This document shows positions 38,182 to 47,018 of a stretch of DNA of 64,000 nt, piece after piece (position 1 is the stretch's first letter; each line of letters starts with the position of its first letter). This DNA is from Planctomycetota bacterium. Lineage in GTDB: Bacteria; Planctomycetota; OFTM77. The translations under genes were made by a program, and so were the position numbers. The notes beneath the pieces were generated by a model that saw only the letters and a program-made list of their open reading frames with translations, did not search any database and was not told the origin of the DNA. The stretch spans positions 62,001 through 126,000 of the forward strand of contig JAJDCO010000015.1 in assembly GCA_029260795.1 (NCBI GenBank), given 5' to 3'.

Positions 38182-38433
38182 TCAGGCTTGTTGGCTCTTC
38201 CACTCGCTCGGCGTCAGCGTCTTGATCGCGAGAGCATGAATGTCTCCGCCGATCTTCTCCTGCAGCGGCGCATAGACCATACGGTGCTGCTCGATCAGGC
38301 TCGTCCCCTCGAACTGCGGCGCGATCACGAGAACTTGGTAGTGATCGCGAGTACCGGTCAGGTCCGCCACATGGACCTCGGAATCCTTCAAGGCACTCTG
38401 CAGGGTCTGCTGGATCTCTTCCGGGGTGATCAT
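38182..38433 (-). CDS. bolA: BolA/IbaG family protein
   Basis: This 83-residue protein has the BolA fold: HYQVLVIAPQFEGTSLIEQH then RMVYAPL, containing the conserved His ligand region, and GGDIHALAIKTLTPSEW near the end. It acts as the partner of monothiol glutaredoxin GrxD, encoded next, in Fe-S cluster handling. It is closer to the short IbaG/BolA-like subfamily than to E. coli BolA. The 164-bp gap before it contains the transcription start, but I cannot place the promoter. Confidence 0.93.
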   Translation of the reverse strand: MITPEEIQQTLQSALKDSEVHVADLTGTRDHYQVLVIAPQFEGTSLIEQHRMVYAPLQEKIGGDIHALAIKTLTPSEWKSQQA

Positions 38434-38597
38434 GTCGTCGCGGTTTCCTTCGGAGGGCTACGGCGAGCAGGCTTCCGGCTGCCGCGCTCCGCGATGGATC
38501 GACAGGACAGGCCGGTTGCCGCCCTTTCTAAGCACAAGCGGAAGGTTTTGCCACCCCTCGCCTTCATGGAATCATCGGCTGAACGCCACCCGAGCGC

Positions 38598-39383
38598 TCA
38601 ACGCCCATCGTCCTTCTTCTCCTGCTGCCCATCGACCCGGTCCCGCCAGCCCTTGCGCTTGACCCAATGATCGACCTCCTCGGCGTTCTTGAACGTCTCA
38701 CCCGAGATCTCGAACAGCGCCCAGCCCACCGCGGGTGAGACGTACTGCCACTCCGCGAATCGCTCCTGCCAGTAGGAGGCCGGCGGGTTGCGATCGGAGT
38801 TCACGTTGCCTGGCTTCGGCCGCTCGATCCAGTCTGAGAGAAGAGGCGCCGCCCGATAGTCGCGGCTTAAGCCGAAGGCCGCGATCAGGCCGCGCTTGGT
38901 GTATTGGTCGCCGGAACGAAAATCCTTCTCGATCAGAGGTACCAACGTTCGCTCGGCGACTCGGCCCAGTGACATCGCCGCCTCTTCCCGCAGGGTCGGT
39001 GCTTCGGCGTTGACGGGATGGCGGAGGGACGACAGCAGCGGCTTGAGGGCGGAGGGATAGCCCAGGGCACCCAGTGCTCGAGCCCCTGCCTCGCGCACGC
39101 TGACCTCTCGATCCTTGAGGAGCTTGCCGACCGGCTTGACCATCGAGTCGTGGCGCCCCTTCGCGAGCAGGGCTTTCACCGCCTCGACGCGCTCGTCCGC
39201 ATCCTTCGACTTGATGGCGCTTTCGAACTCTTTGACCGCGTCCCGTGCCGCGTCTTTCTCGAGCTCCTCGGGCTGCTCCCAAAGCTTGGGCGCCCACCCA
39301 CTCGGGTTCTTTGCCGGCTTCTGATCCTGCCCGGGAAGCAGTGTCGTAAAACCGATCGCGAGCACGAGCCAATCGAGTTTCAT
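38598..39383 (-). CDS. Exported HEAT-repeat protein
   Basis: This 261-residue protein starts at the ATG at 39383 with GGAG six bases upstream; the longer open frame to 39557 is not supported. A short signal (WLVLAIGFTTLLPG) is followed by HEAT-type repeats (ALLAKGRHDSMVKPVGKLLK, GARALGALGYPSALKPLLSS, AAMSLGRVAERTLVPLIEK). The C terminus is short and basic. It is the third HEAT-rich exported protein in this window. Function is unknown. The gene stands alone on the minus strand between bolA and the radical SAM gene. Confidence 0.78.
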   Translation of the reverse strand: MKLDWLVLAIGFTTLLPGQDQKPAKNPSGWAPKLWEQPEELEKDAARDAVKEFESAIKSKDADERVEAVKALLAKGRHDSMVKPVGKLLKDREVSVREAGARALGALGYPSALKPLLSSLRHPVNAEAPTLREEAAMSLGRVAERTLVPLIEKDFRSGDQYTKRGLIAAFGLSRDYRAAPLLSDWIERPKPGNVNSDRNPPASYWQERFAEWQYVSPAVGWALFEISGETFKNAEEVDHWVKRKGWRDRVDGQQEKKDDGR

Positions 39384-39538
39384 GAGGAGCTCCCGGGTCC
39401 GGAACAGCAAACGAAGCCGCGGGCGTGACGGTTCGCCGGCGGAAGGTGATTCAGGAGACCTCATGGTACTCCTGCCGTCTCGGACCACAACGATTCGCTC
39501 GGGGACCGCTCCGACCCCGAACGCTGCGACGGCGCGAA

Positions 39539-40435
39539 TCAGAGCCCGCGCTGCCACTCCGGCTTGAGCGGAAGCGCCCCCTCGAGGGCGGCATCGAAGC
39601 TCGCGAGAAGAGACTCTCGATCACCCGGGAGTCGCCCACCCAGCGGTAGGTAGTTCGAGGCATGGTTGCAGCGGAAGATCGAGCCTTGAAGATCGAGGTG
39701 ACGAACGATCTCGCGGGCTTCGATCAACGTCTCGGTCGGATCGAGGAGCTCCCGCTCGCCTCGCTGGAGCTCGTCGGCCAGAGGCGTTCCCGAAACCGGC
39801 GTCACGGTCAACAGGGACACAAAGCGCGGCTGCATGCGATTCAACGCCTCCGCCGTTTCCCGAGCATGGATGAGTGAGTCCGCTCGCCCCGCGATTCCCA
39901 GGAGCACCATGACCGAGACCTTGATGCCGCCCACTCCCGCACGCCGGGCGGAGTCGACGATCTCGTCGACGGTGGCTCCCTTGTCGATGCCGACGAGGAC
40001 CTCGTCTCGTCCGCTCTCCAGCCCCATGTACAAGATGCCGAGACCGAGCTCCCGCAACCTCACCAGCTCGAAATCACTCTTCGCAGCCACGTCACGAGCG
40101 TTGGCATAGGCACCGATCCGGCTCACGGACGGGAGCGCCTCGGTGATCTCCCGGAGGATCACTTCGAGCCGCTGGGCCGAGAGGCACATGGCATCGCCAT
40201 CGCACAAGAAAACGCGGCGCACGCCTCGGGGACCGAAGGTACTCCGGGCCAGCTTCAAGTCCTCGCGAATCTCCGCTGGAGGACGCACGCCGAAGCGCTT
40301 GTCGCGATACATGTCGCAGAAGCTGCATTCATTGTGGGAGCAGCCGACGGTCACCTGGAGCAGGTAGCTATCGGCCTCGCTCGGTGGCCGAAAGATGCGG
40401 CCTTCGTATCGCACGCGCGGGCCTCCTCGATGCAA
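39539..40435 (-). CDS. Radical SAM protein, CX4CX2C type
   Basis: This 298-residue radical SAM enzyme has the cluster motif CSHNECSFC (residues about 32-40), CX4CX2C. It belongs to a family in which four residues separate the first two cysteines (the GCSHN-x-C-x-FCxMY type). Further blocks are RRVFLCDGDAMCLS (about 75-88), LGILYMGLESGRDEVL, and VMVLLGIAG. Members are often misannotated as coproporphyrinogen oxidase (HemN). Their reaction is unknown. It ends at 39539, beyond the HEAT gene start at 39383, with a small gap, and is preceded by a divergent promoter region. Confidence 0.85.
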   Translation of the reverse strand: MHRGGPRVRYEGRIFRPPSEADSYLLQVTVGCSHNECSFCDMYRDKRFGVRPPAEIREDLKLARSTFGPRGVRRVFLCDGDAMCLSAQRLEVILREITEALPSVSRIGAYANARDVAAKSDFELVRLRELGLGILYMGLESGRDEVLVGIDKGATVDEIVDSARRAGVGGIKVSVMVLLGIAGRADSLIHARETAEALNRMQPRFVSLLTVTPVSGTPLADELQRGERELLDPTETLIEAREIVRHLDLQGSIFRCNHASNYLPLGGRLPGDRESLLASFDAALEGALPLKPEWQRGL

Positions 40436-40576
40436 TCGACCAGGTCCTGAGAAGGCGGCAGTCTAGCACGAACGCCAGCGGGCAGATTCTCCTCTGGTCC
40501 GTGACCGATTCGAGTCGATCCCTTTCCCGGGGCGACGCTGCGGGCGAGCTCCGGGCGAACCCGCAAAAGCGACCGC

Positions 40577-40606
40577 TTGCGAGCCGCCCAACCGACTGCT
40601 TAAATA
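40577..40606 (+). promoter_or_regulatory. Sigma70-type promoter for the 40672 gene
   Basis: TTGCGA (40577-40582) and TAAATA (40601-40606) with an 18-bp spacer lie in the divergent gap with the radical SAM gene. Transcription would start near 40613. Confidence 0.5.
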
Positions 40607-40671
40607 GTGCGCAAGAAGGTCGGCACGAGCGATCAGTGCTCCATTCGGCGCAGAGAGCGAGAGTTGGAAGG

Positions 40672-41331
40672 GTGGGAATCAATATCTCCATTACCTCCGT
40701 TCAGACGGATGACCAGCACGCGATATCTCGTATTCTCCACAAGCTGCTCGAAGATGACCGACTCGCCTTGTCCCAGATCCCCCAAGACTTGCCGGTCACG
40801 CCGGATCTGTTTGTGATCTCCAAGCCCGAGAAGGGCTGGGTCAGCATCGTGTTCCCGGAAGAAGTCCGACACCTCTTCTGGAACTGCGGCCACTCGCTCT
40901 CCAAGAAGCTGGGCCGACCGACTCTCAGCTTCCACGTCGAGAGTGGCCACGTCTGGACGTACGACCTCTTCGACGACAAGGGGGAGCACGCCGACCGGTT
41001 CAACTCGCACCCGGACATCTGGCAACGCGAGAGCCAGGAGGATGCCGTCAGCCTCCACGGCTCCCCGGACGAGCTGGTGCGCGTCCTGAAGCTCGACGGT
41101 GTCGGAGCTTGGAAAGAGCATCTCGACAACGCCGGCTCCGAGTCGGAGGATACCGAGCCCGCCGTCTGGGAGCTCGCCTCCTTCATGGAGAAGATCGGCA
41201 TCGTCTATCCCGATCCGGACACCGAAGGCGACGAGTGGATCGGTGACAAGTTCATCGTCGAAGAAGAGGACGAGGAGGAGGAAGGCGGCTTCGATCGCAT
41301 CCCTCGCCACGGACACAACCCTCAGCTCTGA
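40672..41331 (+). CDS. Conserved hypothetical acidic protein
   Basis: This protein of about 219 residues is not recognised. The start is uncertain. GTG at 40672 lies directly against GGAAGG, which is too close; GTG at 40636 is in frame but has a poor ribosome-binding site; the frame is open to 40384, before the predicted promoter. The region ITSVQTDDQHAISRILHKLL begins a globular domain, with KGWVSIVFPEEVRHLFW and SFHVESGHVWTYDLFDDKGE inside. The C terminus carries a very acidic tail (EEEDEEEEGG). No signal or membrane segment is seen. A cytoplasmic role is likely. Confidence 0.68.
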   Translation: MGINISITSVQTDDQHAISRILHKLLEDDRLALSQIPQDLPVTPDLFVISKPEKGWVSIVFPEEVRHLFWNCGHSLSKKLGRPTLSFHVESGHVWTYDLFDDKGEHADRFNSHPDIWQRESQEDAVSLHGSPDELVRVLKLDGVGAWKEHLDNAGSESEDTEPAVWELASFMEKIGIVYPDPDTEGDEWIGDKFIVEEEDEEEEGGFDRIPRHGHNPQL

Positions 41332-41348
41332 CGAGGAGCCGGGCTTCC

Positions 41349-43262
41349 TTACTCGATCGTGAACACGGCCATCGAGCTTCGCAGGCCCCCGCCACGCAGG
41401 AAGGCGCGCGCCTCGATCTCGTAATTGCCGGCCGAGAAGAGACCGGGCGGTATCGTGACCGTCATCCGCAACGACTGTTTGTCGGGGCTCGTCTGGAGGA
41501 TCGGCGCCATCGCGGGCCAGTACGGCATCAGGTCGTAGTCCTCGAGCCCCAAGTGCGGCACCGAGAGGCGGAGATCGAAGCCGATCACGCGGTTGCCCAC
41601 CGCCGGGACTCCGCCGATCAGGATCTCCGCTTCAAGCGACTGAGCGCTCGAGACGACGCTCGGGCTGACCGTGATCTCGATGTCGGCGTCCTGGTTGGCT
41701 CCGGTGTAGAGCAGACCGGGTTCCGTCGCCGTCTCATTGCCTCCCGGGTCAGTGAGCCGGACACGGTATCGATAGAACTTTCGGAGCACCAGACCCGTCG
41801 GCGCAAAGGTCTGTCGAGTGCGCCACGCCGGCGAGCCCGGGACGAACAGCTCTCCGGGCGCCACCTGACCATACTCTAGCGAGCCGCGGACCAGCTCGGG
41901 AGTCGTGGCAGGGGTCAGACACGCCTCGACCAGCCGAGCCTGCCCGATGCCACTGAGCCGGATCTCCGGCACAGGAGGCGGCGAAACGTCATTCTCCGAG
42001 GTGCGTCCCACGCGATACGGCGCGTAGAGCGGATCGCCCACCGCCAAAGTGACCCATCGAAGACCCGGAGTGCTCGCCATGGCCGCTTCGCCGAACGTGT
42101 AGCCGGCGAGCAGATAGTAGGCGATGGTCTCGGGGTAGGGATGGCCATTGACGAAGGGCTCGGCGATGGCGCCAGCACCTCCGGTCAGGCCGCGCTCCAA
42201 GGCGCTGCTCAGAAAAGCCGACGGCATCGACTCCCGAAGGTAGCGGGCCGAGTTGCTATTGAGGTCGATGGCGACGGCGCCCGGCACCCAGTCGTAGACG
42301 TCCAGGTAGCGACCGTAGTTGTACCAGCCGGAGTAGAACAGTGCCGAGGACGCCACGGCGGCAGGTGCGCCTCCTTCGAAGACGGCACCGCTCTCGCCGA
42401 TCGCCTTGTCGTTGCTCGTGCTCTCCCACTGAACCGTCAACCCGGCGGCCTCGAGCAAGAAGCGGCCGTACGCGATTCCTTTGTCAGCCTCCGCGTAGGT
42501 CATCCGATCGAATGGGTAGCCGGACGTGAGCTGCTCGTCGGTGTACTTCCCATAGCGTGTGTCGAGATAGGCGGTCCCGTGATACCCCGGCGCGATCACC
42601 GATGCGGCGAGGTAGCGCTCGGCGTAGAGCGCGCGCTCGACCAGCTCGTTCGCATGAGCCGCGCTCGATCCGGTCAGCCGGGAGACCAGGTACATGGGTT
42701 GGCCGCCAGCATGGTAGCCATGATGAAACCGGTCGAGGTCGGTCCCGTAGCCCGGATCACCGTCGAAGTAGGCGTTGCTCCACCAGTAGGCGGGCAGGTC
42801 GGGAGTCAGTCGATCTCCCAGGCGATACGGATCGGCGAGCAGAGAGTCGAGTGCGCGCTTGCCGAGCCCGAGAGCCGTCAGATCGACGACATAGGGCATC
42901 CCGTAGCAGAGCAAGATGTGATCGATGTTGGTCGTCCCGATCTGGCTCAACGCCGCTCGAAGCGGAAGGACGACCTCGTCAAAGAAGTCGGTCCAACCAG
43001 TCGGTTGGGAGTAGAACTCGTAGGGTGTCGAAATGCTCAGCCCCAAGAGCTGGCCTTGGGGCACACCCCGCCGTGCGGCATAGTGACGGGCCACCTGCTC
43101 GGAGTCGACCATGCCGTTTCCGTCGCGATCGAGATCGGTCGCGTTGAACACGATCAAGACGCGGTCGGGCAGCTCCGGTCCGGGAACCGTCTCGGGTCCG
43201 TTCGACCCGCCCCACGTCAACGTCGCGAGCACGAAGATGAGGATTGACGTAGCGCTGGCCAT
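41349..43262 (-). CDS. TIGR03790 family exported protein
   Basis: This 637-residue exported protein of the TIGR03790 family (uncharacterised, found in several environmental phyla) has a short signal (SILIFVLATLTWGG). Early blocks are PDRVLIVFNATDLDRDGNGM and VDSEQVARHYAARRGVPQGQ (about residues 32-70), then ILLCYGMPYVVDL, and later ATSALFYSGWYNYG-type and GHPYPETIAYYLLAGYTFGE segments. The DLDRDGNGMVD segment resembles a calcium-binding loop. A C-terminal beta-sandwich (about 430-637) follows. The function is unknown. It stands alone, convergent with the acidic protein gene. Confidence 0.87.
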   Translation of the reverse strand: MASATSILIFVLATLTWGGSNGPETVPGPELPDRVLIVFNATDLDRDGNGMVDSEQVARHYAARRGVPQGQLLGLSISTPYEFYSQPTGWTDFFDEVVLPLRAALSQIGTTNIDHILLCYGMPYVVDLTALGLGKRALDSLLADPYRLGDRLTPDLPAYWWSNAYFDGDPGYGTDLDRFHHGYHAGGQPMYLVSRLTGSSAAHANELVERALYAERYLAASVIAPGYHGTAYLDTRYGKYTDEQLTSGYPFDRMTYAEADKGIAYGRFLLEAAGLTVQWESTSNDKAIGESGAVFEGGAPAAVASSALFYSGWYNYGRYLDVYDWVPGAVAIDLNSNSARYLRESMPSAFLSSALERGLTGGAGAIAEPFVNGHPYPETIAYYLLAGYTFGEAAMASTPGLRWVTLAVGDPLYAPYRVGRTSENDVSPPPVPEIRLSGIGQARLVEACLTPATTPELVRGSLEYGQVAPGELFVPGSPAWRTRQTFAPTGLVLRKFYRYRVRLTDPGGNETATEPGLLYTGANQDADIEITVSPSVVSSAQSLEAEILIGGVPAVGNRVIGFDLRLSVPHLGLEDYDLMPYWPAMAPILQTSPDKQSLRMTVTIPPGLFSAGNYEIEARAFLRGGGLRSSMAVFTIE

Positions 43263-43642
43263 CTCTGGTCACCGAGCTCCCGATAGTGCGAATCACTCCC
43301 CAATGACGAACGGCCCCTCGTCACCGAAGCGGGAACGATCGCAAACTCAGGACCGGATCAGGCCGGAACACATCGGGTCTCGGAGCGAGGCGCTCAGGGC
43401 GGTCCTGCGCGATCCTGGAGAAGAGAGAGCCGGTTGGCTCGATCGCACTCTGGGGCGCCGTGTCGATCGGGCGCGACATCTCGTGGAGCGAGGACCACGC
43501 GCTCATCCCGACCGAGGCTTGCCGTTCCCTCCGTCCTGTCCCGCGACTTCACTTTTTTTTTCGATGAATCCCGAATCCCACCATCCAATAACCTCGCGGA
43601 TTCGGTGGCCGATGCACGGGCCGTGAACGCTTACGGAAGATC
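43263..43642. other. Intergenic region before the ECF sigma gene
   Basis: These 380 bp separate divergent genes. I find no gene. A run of nine T (43554-43562) and an AT-richer stretch (43555-43600) stand out against the GC-rich background. I cannot identify a -35/-10 pair or an autoregulated ECF promoter with confidence. Confidence 0.4.
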
Positions 43643-44245
43643 ATGACCGACTGGATACCCGACCAAACCGCCCTTCGACTCCCGCGAGGAGACGCCCAAG
43701 CCTGGGACGCCTTCTATGCGGAGACCGTTCGGCCGTTGTTCGCGCATGTCCAGAGCCGTCTCGGAAGCGACTCGGAGACGACAGAAGAGCTGATAGCGGC
43801 CATCTACTTCGAGGCGGCGCGCTCCGCTCGCAACTACGATCCCACGCTCGCTCCCCCGTTCGCGTGGCTGAAGGGCATCGCTCGTCACCGGATCTCGCGT
43901 CACCTGGAGCAACGGCGCCGCGAGCGTCAACGGAGTCGTTCTTGGGCACCCGACGCCGAGATCGAGCCGGCTCTAAGAGCTGCCGCCGAGGAGGAAGAGT
44001 CTCCCGAGCTGGTGCGGGCACGGGTGGCTTCGGTCATCTCGGAGCTGGACGCTGAAGAGCGAGAGCTCCTGCTGGCCAAGTACGTCGATGGCGTGTCCGC
44101 CGCCGAGCTCGCCGATCGCATGACTCGCACCCCCACCGCCATCCACTCTGCACTCCAGCGCGCCCGAGACAAGTTCAAGCGCCTCTATGCAGGGGAGCAG
44201 AAACGCGAGGAGCACCCGACTTTCGTGAGGAGCACGCAACCATGA
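43643..44245 (+). CDS. ECF-type RNA polymerase sigma factor
   Basis: This 200-residue sigma factor has region 2 (DAFYAETVRPLFAHVQSRLG then AAIYFEAARSARN, residues about 22-65) and FAWLKGIARHRISRHLEQRR. An acidic linker follows (ALRAAAEEEESPE), then region 4 (ISELDAEERELLLAKYVDGV then SAAELADRMTRTPTAIHSAL, about 137-176). It lacks the zinc-finger signature of some anti-sigma fusions. The stop overlaps a small membrane protein gene (ATGA), so the two form an operon. The signal it responds to is unknown. Confidence 0.92.
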   Translation: MTDWIPDQTALRLPRGDAQAWDAFYAETVRPLFAHVQSRLGSDSETTEELIAAIYFEAARSARNYDPTLAPPFAWLKGIARHRISRHLEQRRRERQRSRSWAPDAEIEPALRAAAEEEESPELVRARVASVISELDAEERELLLAKYVDGVSAAELADRMTRTPTAIHSALQRARDKFKRLYAGEQKREEHPTFVRSTQP

Positions 44246-44472
44246 ACGATCCTCAGCTCGAACGGCTGCTCGGACGGCACTATGCGCCCTCGACGCCTTC
44301 GCCCGAGTTCGTCGCGCGGCTGCGACGAGCCTCCCAACAGGTCTATCGCGAGAGCTTTCTGAGCCCTTGGCGCCAAGTTCCTTGGTGGCTGTGGACGGGT
44401 TTGCTCATCGTTGCAGGCCTCGTCCTTCTCGCGTTCTGGCGACCCTGGGAGACCCTGAGCCCATTGACTTGA
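44242..44472 (+). CDS. Small single-pass membrane protein next to sigma factor
   Basis: This 76-residue protein has a basic N-terminal region (LERLLGRHYAPSTPSPEFVA) and one transmembrane helix (WLWTGLLIVAGLVLLAF). The ATG overlaps the sigma factor stop by 4 bp. Position and topology suggest a very small membrane anti-sigma or regulator, but the usual HxxxCxxC zinc-finger motif is absent. That role is an inference from context. Confidence 0.72.
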   Translation: MNDPQLERLLGRHYAPSTPSPEFVARLRRASQQVYRESFLSPWRQVPWWLWTGLLIVAGLVLLAFWRPWETLSPLT

Positions 44473-44500
44473 CCCAAAAGACCGAGTCGCCTCACGTCGA

Positions 44501-44530
44501 CCCGGGTTGATCGATACGCCGATCAACGGG
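44501..44530 (+). terminator. Possible terminator between convergent genes
   Basis: A hairpin with GTTGATC/GATCAAC arms, extended by CCC/GGG across a bulge (44501-44530), lies 29 bp after the small membrane protein gene. There is no clear T-run. Confidence 0.4.
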
Positions 44531-44645
44531 CCGATCGAGCGCACTGCGTTACGTAGAACGGGATGAGTGATGTCTCCTGATCTTGACGCAGGCGTGCTCC
44601 GATCGGCCCGGTGATCGAGTTTCTGTTCCGGCGTGCACGCTTTCT

Positions 44646-47018
44646 TCAGGACGCGTGTCGCGTGACTCCGCTGGGGTCACACTGAACGTCCCAACGCTGG
44701 CCGCGAAACAGGAGATTCTCGACTCGCAGCTCCGCGACTTCGTCGGGCAGTCGAGGTCTCAATGTCAGAGAACCGTCGACGACGCTCGCTCCGAGCAGTC
44801 CTTCGATGAGGGTCGTGATCCCGAGACAGCCGACGGCCATCGCATAGTCGCCACCCATCGTCTCTTCGCCGGGAATCCCGATTCCGTTGAAGTCGACGAC
44901 GGCGCGCCCCATCCATTGAAGCAGTCGCCAGGCGAGCGAGCGGGCCGCGGACTGGCGCTCACCTTCGACCTCGAGGAGCGCCTGGGCGATCAGGCTGTTG
45001 TGCCAGAACCAGACGCCCCGGCCGCCTCCCACGGTCTTGGCGAACCCGGCCTCCGGCACGAGCCAAGGGTTTTGGGGATCCAACAGCACCTCGATCACAC
45101 GGGCAGCCGCCGCCGGCTCGAGAGCCCGGTTCAGCAGAGCGACGGCATTCACGAGCAGGATGTCGTACGAGAACATCCAAGACTCGGAATCGTCGGTGCC
45201 CCGCGGGATCAGCAGCCCGCCCGGGATGCGTCTTCCGTCCGGCGCCACTTGATCCGCCTCCTCGAGGAATCCGCCTTGCGATCGAGGTCGATTGGCGAGC
45301 TCGCGAATGACCCGCGCGTCCGCGCGGACACTCTCGGCTCGGGCGCTCACCGATCTCGCATCCAGCCCGCGCGCGAAGCGCTCGAGACATCCTGGCGCCG
45401 TGGCGACGAGATACGATGCGTTCTGCGTCTCCTCGCCGGCCAGCCACAGGGGCGCATCCGGATCGAAGGGATGGTAGTGCTCGAAGTAGACCTCGGTCGC
45501 GATCTCGAGGTAACGATCGACTCTCGCCCGATCACCGGTCCAATCGCCGTAGCGCATCAGGCCATCGATCTGTCGAAGTAGGCCGACCGCGCCCTCCGAC
45601 TTCCAAAACCGCGCCTGGCGAGGATCGAAAGGCACGAAGGCAAAGTCGAACCCATCGGCCGGATGATCGATGATCCCTCGGTTCTCCCCTCGCCGGGGGC
45701 TGGCCCACAAGAAGTCCAGATTGCGTCGAGCCGCTGCCTGCAACCGAGGATGTTCGTGATAGAGCAAGGATGGATAGACCAGTGGGATGTCTTGCCCGAC
45801 GTGGCTCTTCCCGAGGTATCCGAGCGCACCGGTCGTCAGCACACCGTTCGGCCACACGAGCGAGACGAGCACGTCGGTCGCCCAACGGAAGTAGCCATCG
45901 ACATGGATGTCGCCGCTTCGGAACACGAGCGGATGCTCGCCACTCGCATCGACGGCCGAGTCCTCCCAAACGCGACGGAATGACGGCGGCGCGCTCGGTG
46001 CGGCCTCCGTCCGATGGCCTCGAAGGCCAACGCGCACAGTCTGAACCTCCGGCGAGCTCTTCAGCGGAATCTCGGTCACGACATCGAAGGCTGCTGCCCG
46101 TGAGCGATCGAGGCCGAGCACCTGAGCCCGCTCGGCGCAGAACGCATCGACCGGTGCCCAACGAAACTGGGGAGGCTCCTCGGACTCGACGATCAGCTCG
46201 GCATCGAGCTCGACTTCGGAGCTCCGGAAGGTCAGCGATCGATCCTGAAGCATCGGCTCCAACAGCCCGTCCTCGAAGTTGCCGAAGCCGAAGGGCGCTC
46301 GCAGCGTGTCGATCGGCTCCTGAAAGTCGAGGGGTGGCACCGTGAGCCGTTTGAGCAGGTGGCGAGTCTCGATGAACAACCGCCCCCCCGACGGCACCCG
46401 GAGCTCGACCTCCCACCAACAGCTCAGGGCCGGCGACTCGGGGACACAGACCCGAACGCGCGCGAACGGTGACGCATCGTCGCAGGCTTTGAGCTCCAGC
46501 TGCCCCGGGCTCCTTCGAAAGCGTGCGTCGAGCTCGGAGAATCGAACACGTTTGCCGTCCGACTCCACACCGAGCTCGAGTGCGATACCGTCTTCCCAGA
46601 GATCCTGGGCCCGCTTTCGAGGCTCGGTTCGCAGAATGCCGTAGCCCGGGAAGTTCGCTTCCACTCCATCCCCGAACGCAAAGCGCTCACCCCAGGTGCC
46701 GAGAAACGCGATCAGATCACAGCGATCCTCAGCCCGCGGCACGATCCAGTGCGGCACGTATCCCAGGTGCATCCAAGGCAGCGCCTTGTGTCCCGTGACG
46801 AGCGAGCGGCTGCGCACATGAGGACTCCACCTGCCATCGTCACCGCGGGCCCAGTCGTATCCGAGAGGCAGACGGCAGGTGCTCGAGTGAAGGTGGAGCA
46901 AACCCGCCCCCCAGCGTCCGATGATGTCTCCGTTCGCCTCGAAGTCGGAGGTCGTCTCGGCATCGGGACGGGGTACGAGGTCCCGGCGCCCGCCTTGCTC
47001 CTTCGAGGAACCGCTCAC
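44646..47018 (-). CDS. Alpha/alpha-barrel glycosidase-like protein
   Basis: This 790-residue cytoplasmic protein has the layout of the six-hairpin glycosidase superfamily (GH63/GH78/GH95-like). It has an N-terminal beta-sandwich (about 1-300), an alpha/alpha barrel (about 330-690, with GIIDHPADGFDFAFVPFDPR, SEGAVGLLRQIDGLMRYGDW and WLAGEETQNASYL), and a C-terminal small beta domain (SLTLRPRLPDEVAELRVENL). Candidate acids are in LAGEETQN and GGFLEEAD. No signal peptide is seen. It is the last gene of an operon with an ADP-ribosylglycohydrolase-fold protein and two oxidoreductases, whose stop it overlaps by 4 bp. The specific family and substrate are unknown. Confidence 0.78.
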   Translation of the reverse strand: MSGSSKEQGGRRDLVPRPDAETTSDFEANGDIIGRWGAGLLHLHSSTCRLPLGYDWARGDDGRWSPHVRSRSLVTGHKALPWMHLGYVPHWIVPRAEDRCDLIAFLGTWGERFAFGDGVEANFPGYGILRTEPRKRAQDLWEDGIALELGVESDGKRVRFSELDARFRRSPGQLELKACDDASPFARVRVCVPESPALSCWWEVELRVPSGGRLFIETRHLLKRLTVPPLDFQEPIDTLRAPFGFGNFEDGLLEPMLQDRSLTFRSSEVELDAELIVESEEPPQFRWAPVDAFCAERAQVLGLDRSRAAAFDVVTEIPLKSSPEVQTVRVGLRGHRTEAAPSAPPSFRRVWEDSAVDASGEHPLVFRSGDIHVDGYFRWATDVLVSLVWPNGVLTTGALGYLGKSHVGQDIPLVYPSLLYHEHPRLQAAARRNLDFLWASPRRGENRGIIDHPADGFDFAFVPFDPRQARFWKSEGAVGLLRQIDGLMRYGDWTGDRARVDRYLEIATEVYFEHYHPFDPDAPLWLAGEETQNASYLVATAPGCLERFARGLDARSVSARAESVRADARVIRELANRPRSQGGFLEEADQVAPDGRRIPGGLLIPRGTDDSESWMFSYDILLVNAVALLNRALEPAAAARVIEVLLDPQNPWLVPEAGFAKTVGGGRGVWFWHNSLIAQALLEVEGERQSAARSLAWRLLQWMGRAVVDFNGIGIPGEETMGGDYAMAVGCLGITTLIEGLLGASVVDGSLTLRPRLPDEVAELRVENLLFRGQRWDVQCDPSGVTRHAS

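Noticed and set aside
43540-43565. A run of T resembling a terminator tail before the ECF sigma gene
   Set aside because: No stable hairpin lies directly upstream of it, so it is not called a terminator.
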